A stretch of DNA of 64,000 nt from Tepidamorphus gemmatus (lineage in GTDB: Bacteria > Pseudomonadota > Alphaproteobacteria > Rhizobiales > Tepidamorphaceae), in NCBI RefSeq assembly GCF_004346195.1, contig NZ_SMAK01000011.1:1-64000 (forward strand), read 5' to 3'. Positions 1-8,163 of this stretch are shown here, in pieces. The number at the start of each line of letters is the position of its first letter. Positions within the stretch are counted from its first letter, which is position 1. The translations under genes were made by a program, and so were the position numbers. A model generated the notes under the pieces. That model was not told the origin of the DNA. It saw only the letters and a list, made by a program, of their open reading frames with translations, and did not search any database.

Positions 1-74
1 GGAACAACCCCCGACCACGCTGCGGCGACCCTCTCCCAGCAACCGGTGCTTCACCTTAGCCGAGGATCGCACCG

Positions 75-218
75 ATGAGTGGAAGTGTTACAAGCGTCGA
101 CTCCGATCCTTTCGCCGAGGGATTCTATCTGGCGATGGGGGCGCAGCGGGTCGGCGAGGCGCCGTCGGGCGCCATTGCCGGCCGCATGTTGCCGCGCCTG
201 GCCAAACGACTTCGCTGA
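75..218 (+). pseudogene. C-terminal remnant of a GNAT acetyltransferase
   Basis: A 47-residue open frame reads like the end of a GNAT acetyltransferase: an SDPFAEGFY-type segment, MGAQRVGE, then the SG-x-IAGRMLPRL tail that forms the last strand of this family. The same frame has a stop at 57-59, and neither other forward frame gives an acetyl-CoA binding motif upstream. The fragment therefore looks like the tail of a gene that decayed or was truncated near the left edge. A frameshifted gene continuing outside the window is the alternative. The family call rests on reading the motif by eye. Confidence 0.55.
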
Positions 219-293
219 GGCGCCATCTGCAATCGGCCGCGATTTCGTGCTACATGGCGCGACCCACCGCACGACGACCTCCGAGAGCCGACA

Positions 294-1187
294 GTGACAC
301 GCGCCTACAACATTCTGGATGTGTTCACCGACACGCCGCTGTCCGGAAATCCGCTCGCCGTCGTCCACGATTGCGAGGGGCTCGATACCGCGGCGATGCA
401 GGCCATCGCCCGGGAATTCAACCTGTCGGAAACGGTGTTCGTGCTGCCGCCGCAGAACCCGGCGCACACGGCCGCGGTGCGCATATTCACGCCGAGCAAG
501 GAACTCCCGTTCGCCGGCCATCCGACGGTCGGTACGGCGATCATGCTGGCGCGGCGGCGCTGGGCCGGAGCGGAGGAGATCGAGGGCATCATTGTCCTCG
601 AGGAACAGGTCGGGCCGGTGCGTATCGGCGTCGTGCTGCGCAACGGCAACGCCTTCGCCGAATTCGACATCCCGCAGAAGCCGAAACCGGTAGACGGCGG
701 TCTCGACGCCGAGCTCGTCGCAGCGGCCCTCGGACTGGTGCCGGCCGAGATGTGTTTCGAGAACCATCGCCCCAGCCGCTGGACTGCGGGCGTCGATTTC
801 GACTTCGTGCCGGTCCGTGATCTCGGCGTGTTGCATCGGTGCCGGGTCGACGTGCGGGCCTTTGCCAAGGCGTTTCCGTCCGGCTCGGCCTACCTCTACA
901 CGCGCGAGACGATCTCGGTCGAGAACGACTTTCATGCGCGCATGTTCGCGCCGGGCCTCGGCGTCAGCGAGGATCCGGCGACAGGCGCGGCCGCAGCCGC
1001 CTTCGCTGGTGTCATCATGCATTTCGATCAGCCGCCGGGCGGCCGCCACCGCTTCCGGATCGAGCAGGGTCACATAATGGGCCGCCCCAGCCTGATCAAT
1101 CTCGAGCTGGACGTGCAAGGCAAGCTGCACGCCGTGCGCATCGGCGGCGGCGCGGTGGTGGTGGCCGAGGGGACCCTCGCCGTCTAG
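294..1187 (+). CDS. PhzF-family isomerase/epimerase-like protein
   Basis: This 297-residue protein has the length and fold signature of the PhzF/diaminopimelate-epimerase superfamily. Visible motifs are D-V-F-T near residue 9, GNPLAV at 18-23, NLSETVFV with the family's catalytic-type Glu at residue 46, FAGHPTVGTA at 73-82, and an EDPATGAAA motif near residue 222. Each half of the protein repeats the same barrel. Most bacterial homologues are not in phenazine pathways and have unknown substrates, so no pathway is claimed. The GTG start lacks a strong ribosome binding site (GAGAG a few bases upstream). It stands alone and converges on the small gene at 1203. Confidence 0.9.
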   Translation: MTRAYNILDVFTDTPLSGNPLAVVHDCEGLDTAAMQAIAREFNLSETVFVLPPQNPAHTAAVRIFTPSKELPFAGHPTVGTAIMLARRRWAGAEEIEGIIVLEEQVGPVRIGVVLRNGNAFAEFDIPQKPKPVDGGLDAELVAAALGLVPAEMCFENHRPSRWTAGVDFDFVPVRDLGVLHRCRVDVRAFAKAFPSGSAYLYTRETISVENDFHARMFAPGLGVSEDPATGAAAAAFAGVIMHFDQPPGGRHRFRIEQGHIMGRPSLINLELDVQGKLHAVRIGGGAVVVAEGTLAV

Positions 1188-1202
1188 CGCGTTTCGCCAG
1201 AC

Positions 1203-1445
1203 CTACTCGATGCCGAGCATCTGCTTGGCCTGCGCCAGCGTGTCGACCGACTGCTGGTGCTGGCCGGCATCGTGCAAGGCCTGGCCCTGATCGCGCAACG
1301 CAATGACCTGAGCCTTCTCGGCATCGGAAAGGCTCGTCGTCTGCAATGCCTGGTTGATCTTCGCGATGTCGGCGGGACACTGGAAAGCCATCGCGGGTGC
1401 CACGGTGAGTGCGAGGATGATTGCGGCGCGGATCACGGTTTTCAT
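1203..1445 (-). CDS. small secreted helical protein
   Basis: This 80-residue protein begins with a clear Sec signal peptide: MKTVIRAA, then a hydrophobic stretch ending AMA-FQ, with cleavage near residue 20. The mature part is about 60 residues with one Cys, predicted helical and Gln-rich (ALHDAGQHQQSVDTLAQAKQ). This resembles small periplasmic proteins found across Rhizobiales, but I cannot assign a function. Its 3' end converges on the PhzF-like gene 15 bp away. TCAGGAGATGTCGG-type sequence just before the ATG supplies a ribosome binding site. Confidence 0.75.
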   Translation of the reverse strand: MKTVIRAAIILALTVAPAMAFQCPADIAKINQALQTTSLSDAEKAQVIALRDQGQALHDAGQHQQSVDTLAQAKQMLGIE

Positions 1446-1619
1446 CCGACATCTCCTGACTGGGATCGCCGCCGGGACGGCGGCAGGCCGGTCGCCCGTT
1501 GCGCGCTGCCGCCTTGCGCGAAGCGGGGCGGTCGTCTAGAACGTCTGACAACCGTCAGACTGCGGCGTCGCGGTGGCGAGCGACCGGGGTTGAGACTATC
1601 GGGCCGAAATGGCAGGACT

Positions 1620-1733
1620 ATGGTCATGAACGGGCATATCGGGTTCGGCATCGCAGCGGCATCGGCGCCGCGCGTCCTGCCGTGCCTGCCCTCCTGCCTG
1701 GGCGGCGGCCTCCTTCTCCTTACCGGCCCCTGA
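1620..1733 (+). CDS. leuL: leucine leader peptide upstream of leuA
   Basis: A 37-codon frame ends about 100 bases before leuA and carries four consecutive Leu codons (CTC CTT CTC CTT, 1710-1721) a few codons before its stop, in the segment GGGLLLLTGP. Two further Leu codons sit just upstream. A run of the regulated amino acid's codons near the end of a short leader, followed by base-pairing sequence, is the hallmark of a translation-coupled attenuator. The start could be the ATG at 1620 or the in-frame ATG at 1626. Neither has a strong ribosome binding site, which leaves the exact start uncertain. Confidence 0.75.
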   Translation: MVMNGHIGFGIAAASAPRVLPCLPSCLGGGLLLLTGP

Positions 1734-1810
1734 GCGCCGGCTGGCCCGCACGCGCGGGCAGGCTCTCAGGGGAACACCGACGGGACCGAACAGCGGGCCC
1801 TGAACGGGCC
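1727..1810 (+). promoter_or_regulatory. candidate leuA attenuator hairpins
   Basis: CCCCTGAG (1727-1734), overlapping the leader stop codon, is complementary to CTCAGGGG (1765-1772), and pairing extends by three more pairs after one mismatch. Nested inside is GCCCGC/GCGGGC (1744-1749 with 1754-1759, loop ACGC). A second hairpin, GGCCC/GGGCC (1796-1800 with 1806-1810), lies 21 bases before the leuA ATG. A ribosome stalled on the Leu codons at 1710-1721 would change which of these forms. No U-run follows either hairpin, so control could act by Rho or at leuA translation initiation. This is inference from sequence. Confidence 0.65.
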
Positions 1811-1831
1811 ACCGGAGAAGGACTTCAGGAC

Positions 1832-3412
1832 ATGACTATCGATACCAGTCACGGCGCGCAGGGCGAGCGCGAGCGCGTATTGATCTTCGACACGACATTG
1901 CGCGACGGCGAGCAGTGTCCCGGCGCCTCGATGACATTCGAGGAGAAGCTGCAGGTCGCCGAGGTGCTCGACGACATGGGCGTGGATATCATCGAGGCCG
2001 GTTTCCCGATCGCCAGCCAGGGCGATTTCGAGAGCGTGCAGGAAATCGCCAGGCGAGCGAAGAACGCCGTCATCGCAGGCCTGTCGCGCGCCGACTTCAG
2101 GGACATCGACCGCTGTGCCGAGGCGGTGAGGGTCGCGCGGCGTCCGCGCATCCACACCTTCATCTCCACCTCACCGATCCACATGAAGCACAAGCTGCAG
2201 ATGGAGCCAGAGGCGGTGCTGCAGGCGGTGATCGATTCGGTGACGCGCGCCCGCAGCCATGTCGACGATGTGGAGTGGAGCGCTGAGGATGGAACCCGCA
2301 CCGAGTTCGAGTTCCTGTGCCGCTGTGTCGAGGCGGCGATCAAGGCCGGCGCGACGACCATCAACATTCCCGACACGGTGGGCTACACGACGCCTGAGGA
2401 GTACACGCACCTGTTCCGCAGCGTGCGCGAGGCCGTGCCGAATTCCGACAAGGCGGTGTTCTCGGTGCATTGTCACAATGACCTCGGCATGGCGGTTGCC
2501 AATTCGCTCGCCGGTGTGAAGGGTGGCGCGCGGCAGATCGAGTGCACAATCAACGGCATCGGCGAGCGGGCCGGCAACGCGGCTCTGGAAGAGATCGTCA
2601 TGGCGATCAAGACCCGCAACGACGTGCTGCCCTACGTCACCGGGATCCAGTCGACCATGCTGATGCGTGCGTCGCGGCTGGTCGCGGCAGTGACCTCGTT
2701 CCCCGTCCAGTACAACAAGGCGATCGTGGGCCGGAACGCCTTCGCGCACGAGTCCGGCATCCACCAGGACGGAATGCTGAAGCACACGCAAACCTACGAG
2801 ATCATGACGCCGGAATCCGTTGGCGTGAAGCAGACCTCGCTGGTCATGGGCAAGCATTCCGGGCGCCATGCCTTCGCCGAGAAGCTGAAGGAGCTCGGCT
2901 ACAGCCTGGGCGACAATGCGTTCCAGGACGCATTCCGCCGCTTCAAGGACCTCGCCGACCGCAAGAAGCTGGTCTATGACGAGGACATCGAGGCGCTCAT
3001 CGACGAGGAAATCGGTGCCGCGCACGACCGCTTCAAGGTGGTGGCGCTGACCGTGATCGCCGGGACCGGCGGACCGCAGAAGGCGACGCTGACCCTCGAC
3101 TTCGACGGGCGGCAGGTGACACGCGAGTCCACCGGTAATGGTCCGGTCGATGCGATCTTCAACGCGATCAAGGCGCTGGTTCCGCACTCGGCCAAGCTGG
3201 CGCTCTATCAGGTGCAGGCCGTTACCGAAGGTACCGACGCTCAGGCCGAGGTCTCGGTCCGGCTGGAACAGGACGGTCGCGAATTCACGGGCCGTGGCGC
3301 CGATCCCGATACCCTGGTCGCTTCGGCGCGTGCCTATGCCCACGCGCTGTCCAAGCTGATGGCCAAGCAAGACCGTCTCCATTCCCAGCACAGCCGGGCG
3401 ACGCCTGCCTGA
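1832..3412 (+). CDS. leuA: 2-isopropylmalate synthase
   Basis: This enzyme condenses acetyl-CoA with 2-oxoisovalerate, the first committed step of leucine synthesis, in the cytoplasm. The 526-residue length matches bacterial LeuA. The N-terminal DRE-TIM barrel shows [15 protein letters not shown] at 20-34, the metal-binding HCHND near 212-216, and [13 protein letters not shown] near 306. The C-terminal 130 residues (from about 390) are the LeuA allosteric dimer domain, with a [10 protein letters not shown] motif. I chose the ATG at 1832 because GGAGAAGGA lies just upstream and homologues start here. An upstream in-frame extension covers the attenuator and is not coding. It follows the Leu-rich leader and ends at a strong hairpin. 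Confidence 0.97.
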   Translation: MTIDTSHGAQGERERVLIFDTTLRDGEQCPGASMTFEEKLQVAEVLDDMGVDIIEAGFPIASQGDFESVQEIARRAKNAVIAGLSRADFRDIDRCAEAVRVARRPRIHTFISTSPIHMKHKLQMEPEAVLQAVIDSVTRARSHVDDVEWSAEDGTRTEFEFLCRCVEAAIKAGATTINIPDTVGYTTPEEYTHLFRSVREAVPNSDKAVFSVHCHNDLGMAVANSLAGVKGGARQIECTINGIGERAGNAALEEIVMAIKTRNDVLPYVTGIQSTMLMRASRLVAAVTSFPVQYNKAIVGRNAFAHESGIHQDGMLKHTQTYEIMTPESVGVKQTSLVMGKHSGRHAFAEKLKELGYSLGDNAFQDAFRRFKDLADRKKLVYDEDIEALIDEEIGAAHDRFKVVALTVIAGTGGPQKATLTLDFDGRQVTRESTGNGPVDAIFNAIKALVPHSAKLALYQVQAVTEGTDAQAEVSVRLEQDGREFTGRGADPDTLVASARAYAHALSKLMAKQDRLHSQHSRATPA

Positions 3413-3430
3413 GCCGCGACACAGACCAGC

Positions 3431-3461
3431 GGCCGCCCGCCACCTGCCGGCGCGGGCGGCC
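3431..3461 (+). terminator. strong hairpin after leuA
   Basis: A perfect 10-bp stem, GGCCGCCCGC (3431-3440) with GCGGGCGGCC (3452-3461), starts 18 bases after the leuA stop. It has no T-run, so it may stabilise the 3' end or work with Rho rather than act as a classic intrinsic terminator. Confidence 0.6.
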
Positions 3462-3534
3462 GGCCATGGCCTGACAGGATGGTCGCGATGGGTGGCAGAA
3501 GGGGGGCTTCCGAGACAGACCGACAAATTTTCGC

Positions 3535-3548
3535 TTGATCCAGCGCAA
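3535..3548 (+). promoter_or_regulatory. degenerate FNR/FixK-like box before cytochrome b561 gene
   Basis: TTGATCCAGCGCAA matches 8 of the 10 conserved positions of TTGAT-N4-ATCAA. It lies 67 bases before the chosen start of a haem-containing cytochrome b gene. That position suits activation by an oxygen-responsive Crp/Fnr protein. The right half is imperfect, so this is tentative. Confidence 0.4.
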
Positions 3549-3615
3549 ACCTTTTGTTCTTGCGCAGTGGTCATCTCGTACCCGTCGGTAGGTGTCGATG
3601 CCGGAGAGAAGTCCG

Positions 3616-4224
3616 ATGAGCCCGAACAGCATACGCGTCTGGGATCCGCTGGTCCGGATCGGTCATTGGCTGCTGGTCGTGGCGTTCGTCGTCGCCTATG
3701 TGACCGAAGGCGACCCCCTGACGATACATGTCTGGGCCGGATACACGGTGGCGGCGGTCGTCGTCGTGCGGGTCGTCTGGGGGTTCGTCGGCCCCCGGAG
3801 GGCGAGGTTTTCCGATTTCCTCTACGCTCCCGCGACGGCGGTCCGGTACCTGCGCGACCTGGTGCTGCGGCGGGCGCCCCGCTATCTCGGCCACAGCCCG
3901 GCCGGAGGCCTGATGGTCGTGGCCCTGCTCGTCTGCTTGGCAGCCACCACGATCACAGGGATGATGACGCTCGCCGACAGCGCCAATGCCGGGCCGCTGG
4001 CACCCTGGTTCGGCAACCAGGCGGTCGTCGAACAGCGCGCGACGGCGGAAGCTGCCGGCCAGCGCTTTCGCTACCGCTCGCCCTACAAGGAGCCGCACGA
4101 GATGCTGGCCAATCTGACGCTGCTTCTGGTGATCCTGCACATCGGCGGCGTAGCGCTGGCGAGCTTCGCCCATCACGAGAATCTGCCGCGGGCGATGGTG
4201 ACGGGCATGAAGCGGGCCGAGTAG
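3616..4224 (+). CDS. cytochrome b561-type membrane dihaem protein
   Basis: This 202-residue membrane protein is of the cytochrome b561 / Ni-Fe hydrogenase b-subunit family, which passes electrons between quinones and periplasmic partners. The N-terminus VWDPLVRIGHW is the family hallmark (His17), followed by transmembrane segments near 18-33, 43-60, 96-115 and 163-185. Further candidate haem ligands lie in IHVWAGY, YLGHSPAGG and VILHIGGVAL. I chose the ATG at 3616 because GGAGAG sits 7 bases upstream and homologues start just before RVWDP. GTG 3592 and ATG 3598 are in-frame alternatives. No cytochrome c partner is adjacent, so the electron donor or acceptor is unknown. Confidence 0.87.
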   Translation: MSPNSIRVWDPLVRIGHWLLVVAFVVAYVTEGDPLTIHVWAGYTVAAVVVVRVVWGFVGPRRARFSDFLYAPATAVRYLRDLVLRRAPRYLGHSPAGGLMVVALLVCLAATTITGMMTLADSANAGPLAPWFGNQAVVEQRATAEAAGQRFRYRSPYKEPHEMLANLTLLLVILHIGGVALASFAHHENLPRAMVTGMKRAE

Positions 4225-4236
4225 GATCCGCCGCGA

Positions 4237-5700
4237 TCAGTATGGCGCCTCGACGCTGCCGAGATTGACGTAGACGCTCTTGCGCTGCGAATAGAAGTCG
4301 AGGGCGGCAAGACCGTTCTCGCGACCGATGCCGGACATCTTGGAGCCGCCGAACGGCATTGCCACCGGGGTGAGATTGTAGGCGTTGATCCAGACCACAC
4401 CGGCCTGCAATGCGGCGGCCATGCGGTGGGCGCGGGCGAGATCGCGGGTCATGACGCCAGCCGCGAGCCCGAACGGTGTCGCGTTGGCGCGGATGACCGC
4501 CTCCTCCTCGGTCTCGAAGGTCATGACGCTCATTACCGGGCCGAAGATCTCCTCGGTGACGATCTTCATCGTGTCAGTGCAGTCGGCGAAGATTGCAGGC
4601 CGCATGAACCAGCCGCTGGCCAGCGGCCCCTCGGTGATGCGACCGCCGCCGGTGACCAGCCGCGCGCCCTCGGCGCGGCCGGCCTCGACATAGCCCAGCA
4701 CCTTCTCCAGATGCGCCTGCGAGATGAGCGGCCCCATCTGCGTGTCGGGGTCGAGCGGATCACCCACCCTGATCGCCTCGGTCCGGGCGATCGCCCGTTC
4801 GAGGAAGGCATCATGGAGGCGACGGTGGACGAAGACCCGCGTCGCATTCGAGCAAATCTCGCCCTGCGTATAGAAATTGCCGAGCATCGCGGCGGACACC
4901 GCGTCGTCGAGGTCGGCATCCTCGAAGACGATCAGCGGCGACTTGCCGCCGAGCTCCATCGTCACATGCTTCAGTGTCTCGGCTGCCGCCGCCATGACCC
5001 TTGTGCCGGTCGGCACCGAACCGGTCAGTGATATCTTGGCAACGCCCGGGTGGGCGGCAAGCGCGGCACCGGTCTCCCCCGCACCGAGCACCACATTCAT
5101 CAGGCCGGGCGGAGCGCCCGCCTCTGCGACAATCTCCGACAGTGCCAGCGCCGACACCGGTGTCAGCTCGCTCGGCTTGAAGATCATCGCGTTGCCGGCG
5201 GCGAGCGCGGGGGCGGTCTTCCAGCTGGCGATCTGGATCGGATAGTTCCAGGCTCCGATTCCTGCCACCACGCCCAGCGGTTCGCGCCGCACATAGGCAA
5301 AGGCCGATGGCCCCAGATCGATATGCTCGCCATGGGCGGCCTGCAGCACGCCTGCGAAGAACTCGAAGCAGTCGGCAGCCGAATCGATGTCGGCAGCCGG
5401 AACCTCCTGGATCGCCTTGCCGGCATCGAGAACCTCCAGCCGGGCCAGCTCCATCCGCTTGTCGCGCAAGCGCTGCGACACCCGGTGGAGGACCCGCGCC
5501 CGTTCGGCAGGCGGCATTGCGATCCATTGACGCTGAGCCGCTGCGGCTGCCTGAACGGCGGAATCGACGTCGGCTTCCAGCGACGAACGCGCCTCCCCGA
5601 GCGGAAGCCCGGTCGTCGGGTTGATCGTCTCGAACAGGCTGCCCGAGCCTTCCACGTGTTCACCGCCGATGTGGTTGCGCAATCGGCCGAGGCTGGTCAT
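4237..5700 (-). CDS. betB: betaine-aldehyde-type NAD(P)-dependent aldehyde dehydrogenase
   Basis: This 487-residue aldehyde dehydrogenase superfamily member oxidises an aldehyde to the acid in the cytoplasm. Visible are GAWNYPIQI (cofactor site), FKPSE with the NAD-binding Lys, MELGGKSP with the catalytic-type Glu (about residue 250), and GEICSNATRVFVH with the nucleophilic Cys (about 285). The FYTQGEICSN and RVFVHRR context resembles betaine aldehyde and 4-trimethylaminobutyraldehyde dehydrogenases more than general ones. No choline dehydrogenase, BetI or BCCT transporter is nearby, so the substrate is inferred. I prefer the ATG at 5700, with GGAAAGGA upstream, over an in-frame start at 5757. 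Confidence 0.85.
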   Translation of the reverse strand: MTSLGRLRNHIGGEHVEGSGSLFETINPTTGLPLGEARSSLEADVDSAVQAAAAAQRQWIAMPPAERARVLHRVSQRLRDKRMELARLEVLDAGKAIQEVPAADIDSAADCFEFFAGVLQAAHGEHIDLGPSAFAYVRREPLGVVAGIGAWNYPIQIASWKTAPALAAGNAMIFKPSELTPVSALALSEIVAEAGAPPGLMNVVLGAGETGAALAAHPGVAKISLTGSVPTGTRVMAAAAETLKHVTMELGGKSPLIVFEDADLDDAVSAAMLGNFYTQGEICSNATRVFVHRRLHDAFLERAIARTEAIRVGDPLDPDTQMGPLISQAHLEKVLGYVEAGRAEGARLVTGGGRITEGPLASGWFMRPAIFADCTDTMKIVTEEIFGPVMSVMTFETEEEAVIRANATPFGLAAGVMTRDLARAHRMAAALQAGVVWINAYNLTPVAMPFGGSKMSGIGRENGLAALDFYSQRKSVYVNLGSVEAPY

Positions 5701-5812
5701 CAGCGAATCCTTTCCCTGGCGGTAGAGCTGCACCATGCTGTCGGCCCGATCTCGCATGTCGTTGACCGGCGCGCTTTGCCGTGGCCGTCACCGACCGCAC
5801 CTGGAGACGACG

Positions 5813-6241
5813 ATGGCTGACACGTCACCGCCCCCGCCCCGCCTGACTGTGGGGCTGATCGCCCATGACAGCAAGAAGCCGGCGATGGTCGCCTGGGTCG
5901 GCCGCTGGCACGCGGTGCTGGCGCCGCACCAGCTGGTCGCGACCGGTACGACCGGCGGTGCGCTGCTGGAGGCGCATCCCGATCTGGCGATCCGGCGGTT
6001 GCGAAGCGGACCTCTCGGCGGAGACCAACAGATGGGGGCGTTGATCGCGGAGGAGACGATCGACGCGCTGGTGTTCTTCATCGACCCCCTCACGGCAATG
6101 CCGCACGATGTGGACGTAAAGGCGCTGATCCGGCTGGCGGCGCTCTACGATGTTCCGGTCGCCTGCAATCCGGCGACGGCGGACTGCATCGCCGCCAGCC
6201 TCGCGGGTCGCTTGCCCCGGGGTGCGAGCCGCGTCGGATGA
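5813..6241 (+). CDS. mgsA: methylglyoxal synthase
   Basis: MgsA converts dihydroxyacetone phosphate to methylglyoxal plus phosphate, a bypass that relieves sugar-phosphate build-up and frees inorganic phosphate. The 142-residue protein shows AHDSKK near residue 18, the phosphate loop [20 protein letters not shown] with the catalytic-type Asp, and [18 protein letters not shown] with the His/Asp pair. These all match the E. coli enzyme. GGAGA precedes the ATG at 5813. It is divergent from the aldehyde dehydrogenase at 4237 and lies just upstream of tRNA-Lys. An aldehyde-oxidising neighbour beside a reactive-aldehyde producer is suggestive but not proof of a joint role. Confidence 0.95.
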   Translation: MADTSPPPPRLTVGLIAHDSKKPAMVAWVGRWHAVLAPHQLVATGTTGGALLEAHPDLAIRRLRSGPLGGDQQMGALIAEETIDALVFFIDPLTAMPHDVDVKALIRLAALYDVPVACNPATADCIAASLAGRLPRGASRVG

Positions 6242-6375
6242 ACATGGCGGCAGCGGCGGTCATCGCGGCCACGCACCTGGCGGAAAACGGACGCGGATAT
6301 CTGGACGCGGCGCGCCGACGTTGCTATATCCCGCCTCGACGCCGCAGCCGCAAGGCTGCGACGGCCGCGTTCGGC

Positions 6376-6451
<76 letters not shown>

Positions 6452-6537
6452 TTCCTGTAAGGGACTGCCAAGATCGCCGGTTTCGTCCGGATCAAATTGG
6501 GGGCGTGGGCAGCGGTGCCGATCGTGCCGAGGGCCGT

Positions 6538-6747
6538 TCAGTAGCCGAACAGCTCGAAATCCTTCGCATAGATCTTCTCGGCGACCCGCTTCAGGTAGCA
6601 GCGATCGGCGAACACGTCGACGCGGGGCCGCCGGTTTCGGATTTCGACAGGCACGTCGGGCTGTCCGGCGCGCGCCTTGACGATCGGCCGATCCATCTCC
6701 CGATAGCACACCGCGCCTGATCGCGGCGACAGAGTGGCGCCCGCCAT
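6538..6747 (-). pseudogene. possible C-terminal fragment of a sulfotransferase-like gene
   Basis: A 69-residue minus-strand frame ends in RPRVDVFADR followed by YAKDFELFGY. The ending resembles the C-terminus of family-2 sulfotransferases, but no PAPS-binding motif is present on this strand upstream (6750-6950). It could equally be a small standalone gene. There is no clear ribosome binding site for the ATG at 6747, and the open frame extends to 6846. It lies between tRNA-Lys and the phosphonate transporter, a spot where gene debris is common. The family assignment is weak. Confidence 0.35.
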
Positions 6748-6824
6748 CGGTGATCGGTGACGGCCGGTCACGATCTGCCGCTTGGGGCAGGCACCTGTCC
6801 AATGCCGCAGCGATCGCCGCGCCA

Positions 6825-6842
6825 CTGTCATGCATCGTTCAT
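6825..6842 (+). promoter_or_regulatory. candidate PHO box upstream of phnS
   Basis: CTGTCAT (6825-6831, exact) is followed after four bases by CGTTCAT (6836-6842, 5 of 7), the 11-bp direct-repeat geometry of a PhoB site. An isolated CTGTCGT follows at about 6857. The site is 103 bases before the phnS start, on the transcribed strand, and implies induction by phosphate starvation. Confidence 0.6.
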
Positions 6843-6945
6843 GCAATCGTCGCCTGCCTGTCGTCCGCGCTCCCTATCGTCCGTCCAAGCCCGTCGCGAA
6901 GACCCTCCGGCGCGGCCTGTGCTTTCAGATGATCGGGAGGCTGCC

Positions 6946-7974
6946 TTGACGACAACCCGTAAACCGTTCCGGCTGCTTGCCGGTGCCGCGCTGCTGCTCG
7001 GCCTGTCAGAAGCCGCGCATGCCGCAACCGAACTTACCGTCTATACCGCCATCGAGGCGGACCAGCTCGCCGCCTATGCCGAGAAGTTCAACGCGGCCCA
7101 TCCGGACATCAGGATCAACTGGGTGCGCGACTCGACCGGCATCATCACCGCCAAGCTGCTCGCCGAGAAGGACAACCCGCAGGCGGACGTGATCTGGGGA
7201 CTGGCTGCAACATCGCTGATGCTGATGAAGGCGGAGGGCATGCTTGAGCCCTACGCGCCCAAGGGGTTGGACAAGCTCAATCCCAGATTCCGCGATCCTG
7301 CCAATCCGCCCGAGTGGGTCGGCATGGACGTGTGGGCTGCCGCCATCTGCTTCAATACCGTCGAGGCCGGGAAGAAGGGTCTGCCGCTGCCGAAGAGCTG
7401 GGCCGATCTGACCGATCCCGTCTACAGGGGTGCCATCGTCATGCCGAACCCGAACTCCTCGGGGACCGGCTTCCTCGACGTGTCCAGCTGGCTGCAGCTG
7501 TTCGGCGAGGAGGGCGGCTGGGAGTACATGGACAAACTGCACGAGAACATCGGGGTCTACACCCATTCAGGCTCCGCGCCGTGCCGGATGGCTGGTGCCG
7601 GCGAGTATCCGATCGGCATTTCGTTCGAGTACCGCGCGGCGCGCACCAAGGCCGACGGCGCGCCGATCGAGATCGTCATCCCCGAGGAAGGGGTCGGCTG
7701 GGACATGGAGGCGGCAGCGATCGTGCGCGGCACGCCAAACCTGGAGGCGGCGCAGACGCTCATCGACTGGGCGATCAGCGAGGATGCCATGCGCATGTAC
7801 AACGAGGGCTACGCTATCGTCGCCGTCGACGGGATCGCCAAGCCGCTCGAGGGGCTGCCGGCAAATTTCACCGAGATGCTGATCGACAACGACTTCGAGT
7901 TCGCGGCGATGAACCGCGCCCGCATCCTCGAGGAGTGGCAGAAGCGTTACGACGGAAAGTCACAGCCGAAATGA
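6946..7974 (+). CDS. phnS: 2-aminoethylphosphonate-type ABC transporter, periplasmic binding protein
   Basis: This 342-residue binding protein has a signal peptide (residues 1-27, ending AHA-A). It then shows [13 protein letters not shown] and iron/polyamine-type binding-protein motifs such as [32 protein letters not shown] and [10 protein letters not shown]. These motifs and its place before an ATP-binding protein and a double permease match the putative 2-aminoethylphosphonate (PhnSTV-2) transporter family. The true start is the TTG at 6946, because CGGGAGG lies upstream and the signal peptide starts there. Iron or other anions remain possible ligands, since family members look alike. A PHO box upstream favours a phosphorus compound. 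Confidence 0.85.
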   Translation: MTTTRKPFRLLAGAALLLGLSEAAHAATELTVYTAIEADQLAAYAEKFNAAHPDIRINWVRDSTGIITAKLLAEKDNPQADVIWGLAATSLMLMKAEGMLEPYAPKGLDKLNPRFRDPANPPEWVGMDVWAAAICFNTVEAGKKGLPLPKSWADLTDPVYRGAIVMPNPNSSGTGFLDVSSWLQLFGEEGGWEYMDKLHENIGVYTHSGSAPCRMAGAGEYPIGISFEYRAARTKADGAPIEIVIPEEGVGWDMEAAAIVRGTPNLEAAQTLIDWAISEDAMRMYNEGYAIVAVDGIAKPLEGLPANFTEMLIDNDFEFAAMNRARILEEWQKRYDGKSQPK

Positions 7975-8163
7975 CGGTTCTGCGCCCTGAGCGGACGTCG
8001 GGTCGCTGACCCGGCGCAGCACAGGCCCCCGGATGCCGCGCTGCCTGTGTCCGGGACCTGTCTGTCGACAGTGCTCGCGGCCTGCCTGGCGCTGCGGCGG
8101 ATGCCGGGGTTGCATGCAGCGAAGCATGGCCCAGCGGCCCGGGCAGGGAAGGGGGATGAGACG

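Noticed and set aside
51-1130. Long minus-strand open frame antisense to the PhzF-like gene
   Set aside because: Composition is Arg/His/Asp-rich shadow typical of GC-rich antisense frames; the plus strand has a clear PhzF protein.
3490-3505. TGGCAGAAGGGGGGCT as a sigma-54 promoter for the cytochrome gene
   Set aside because: Spacing fits but the -12 element lacks TTGC, so it is probably chance in G-rich sequence.
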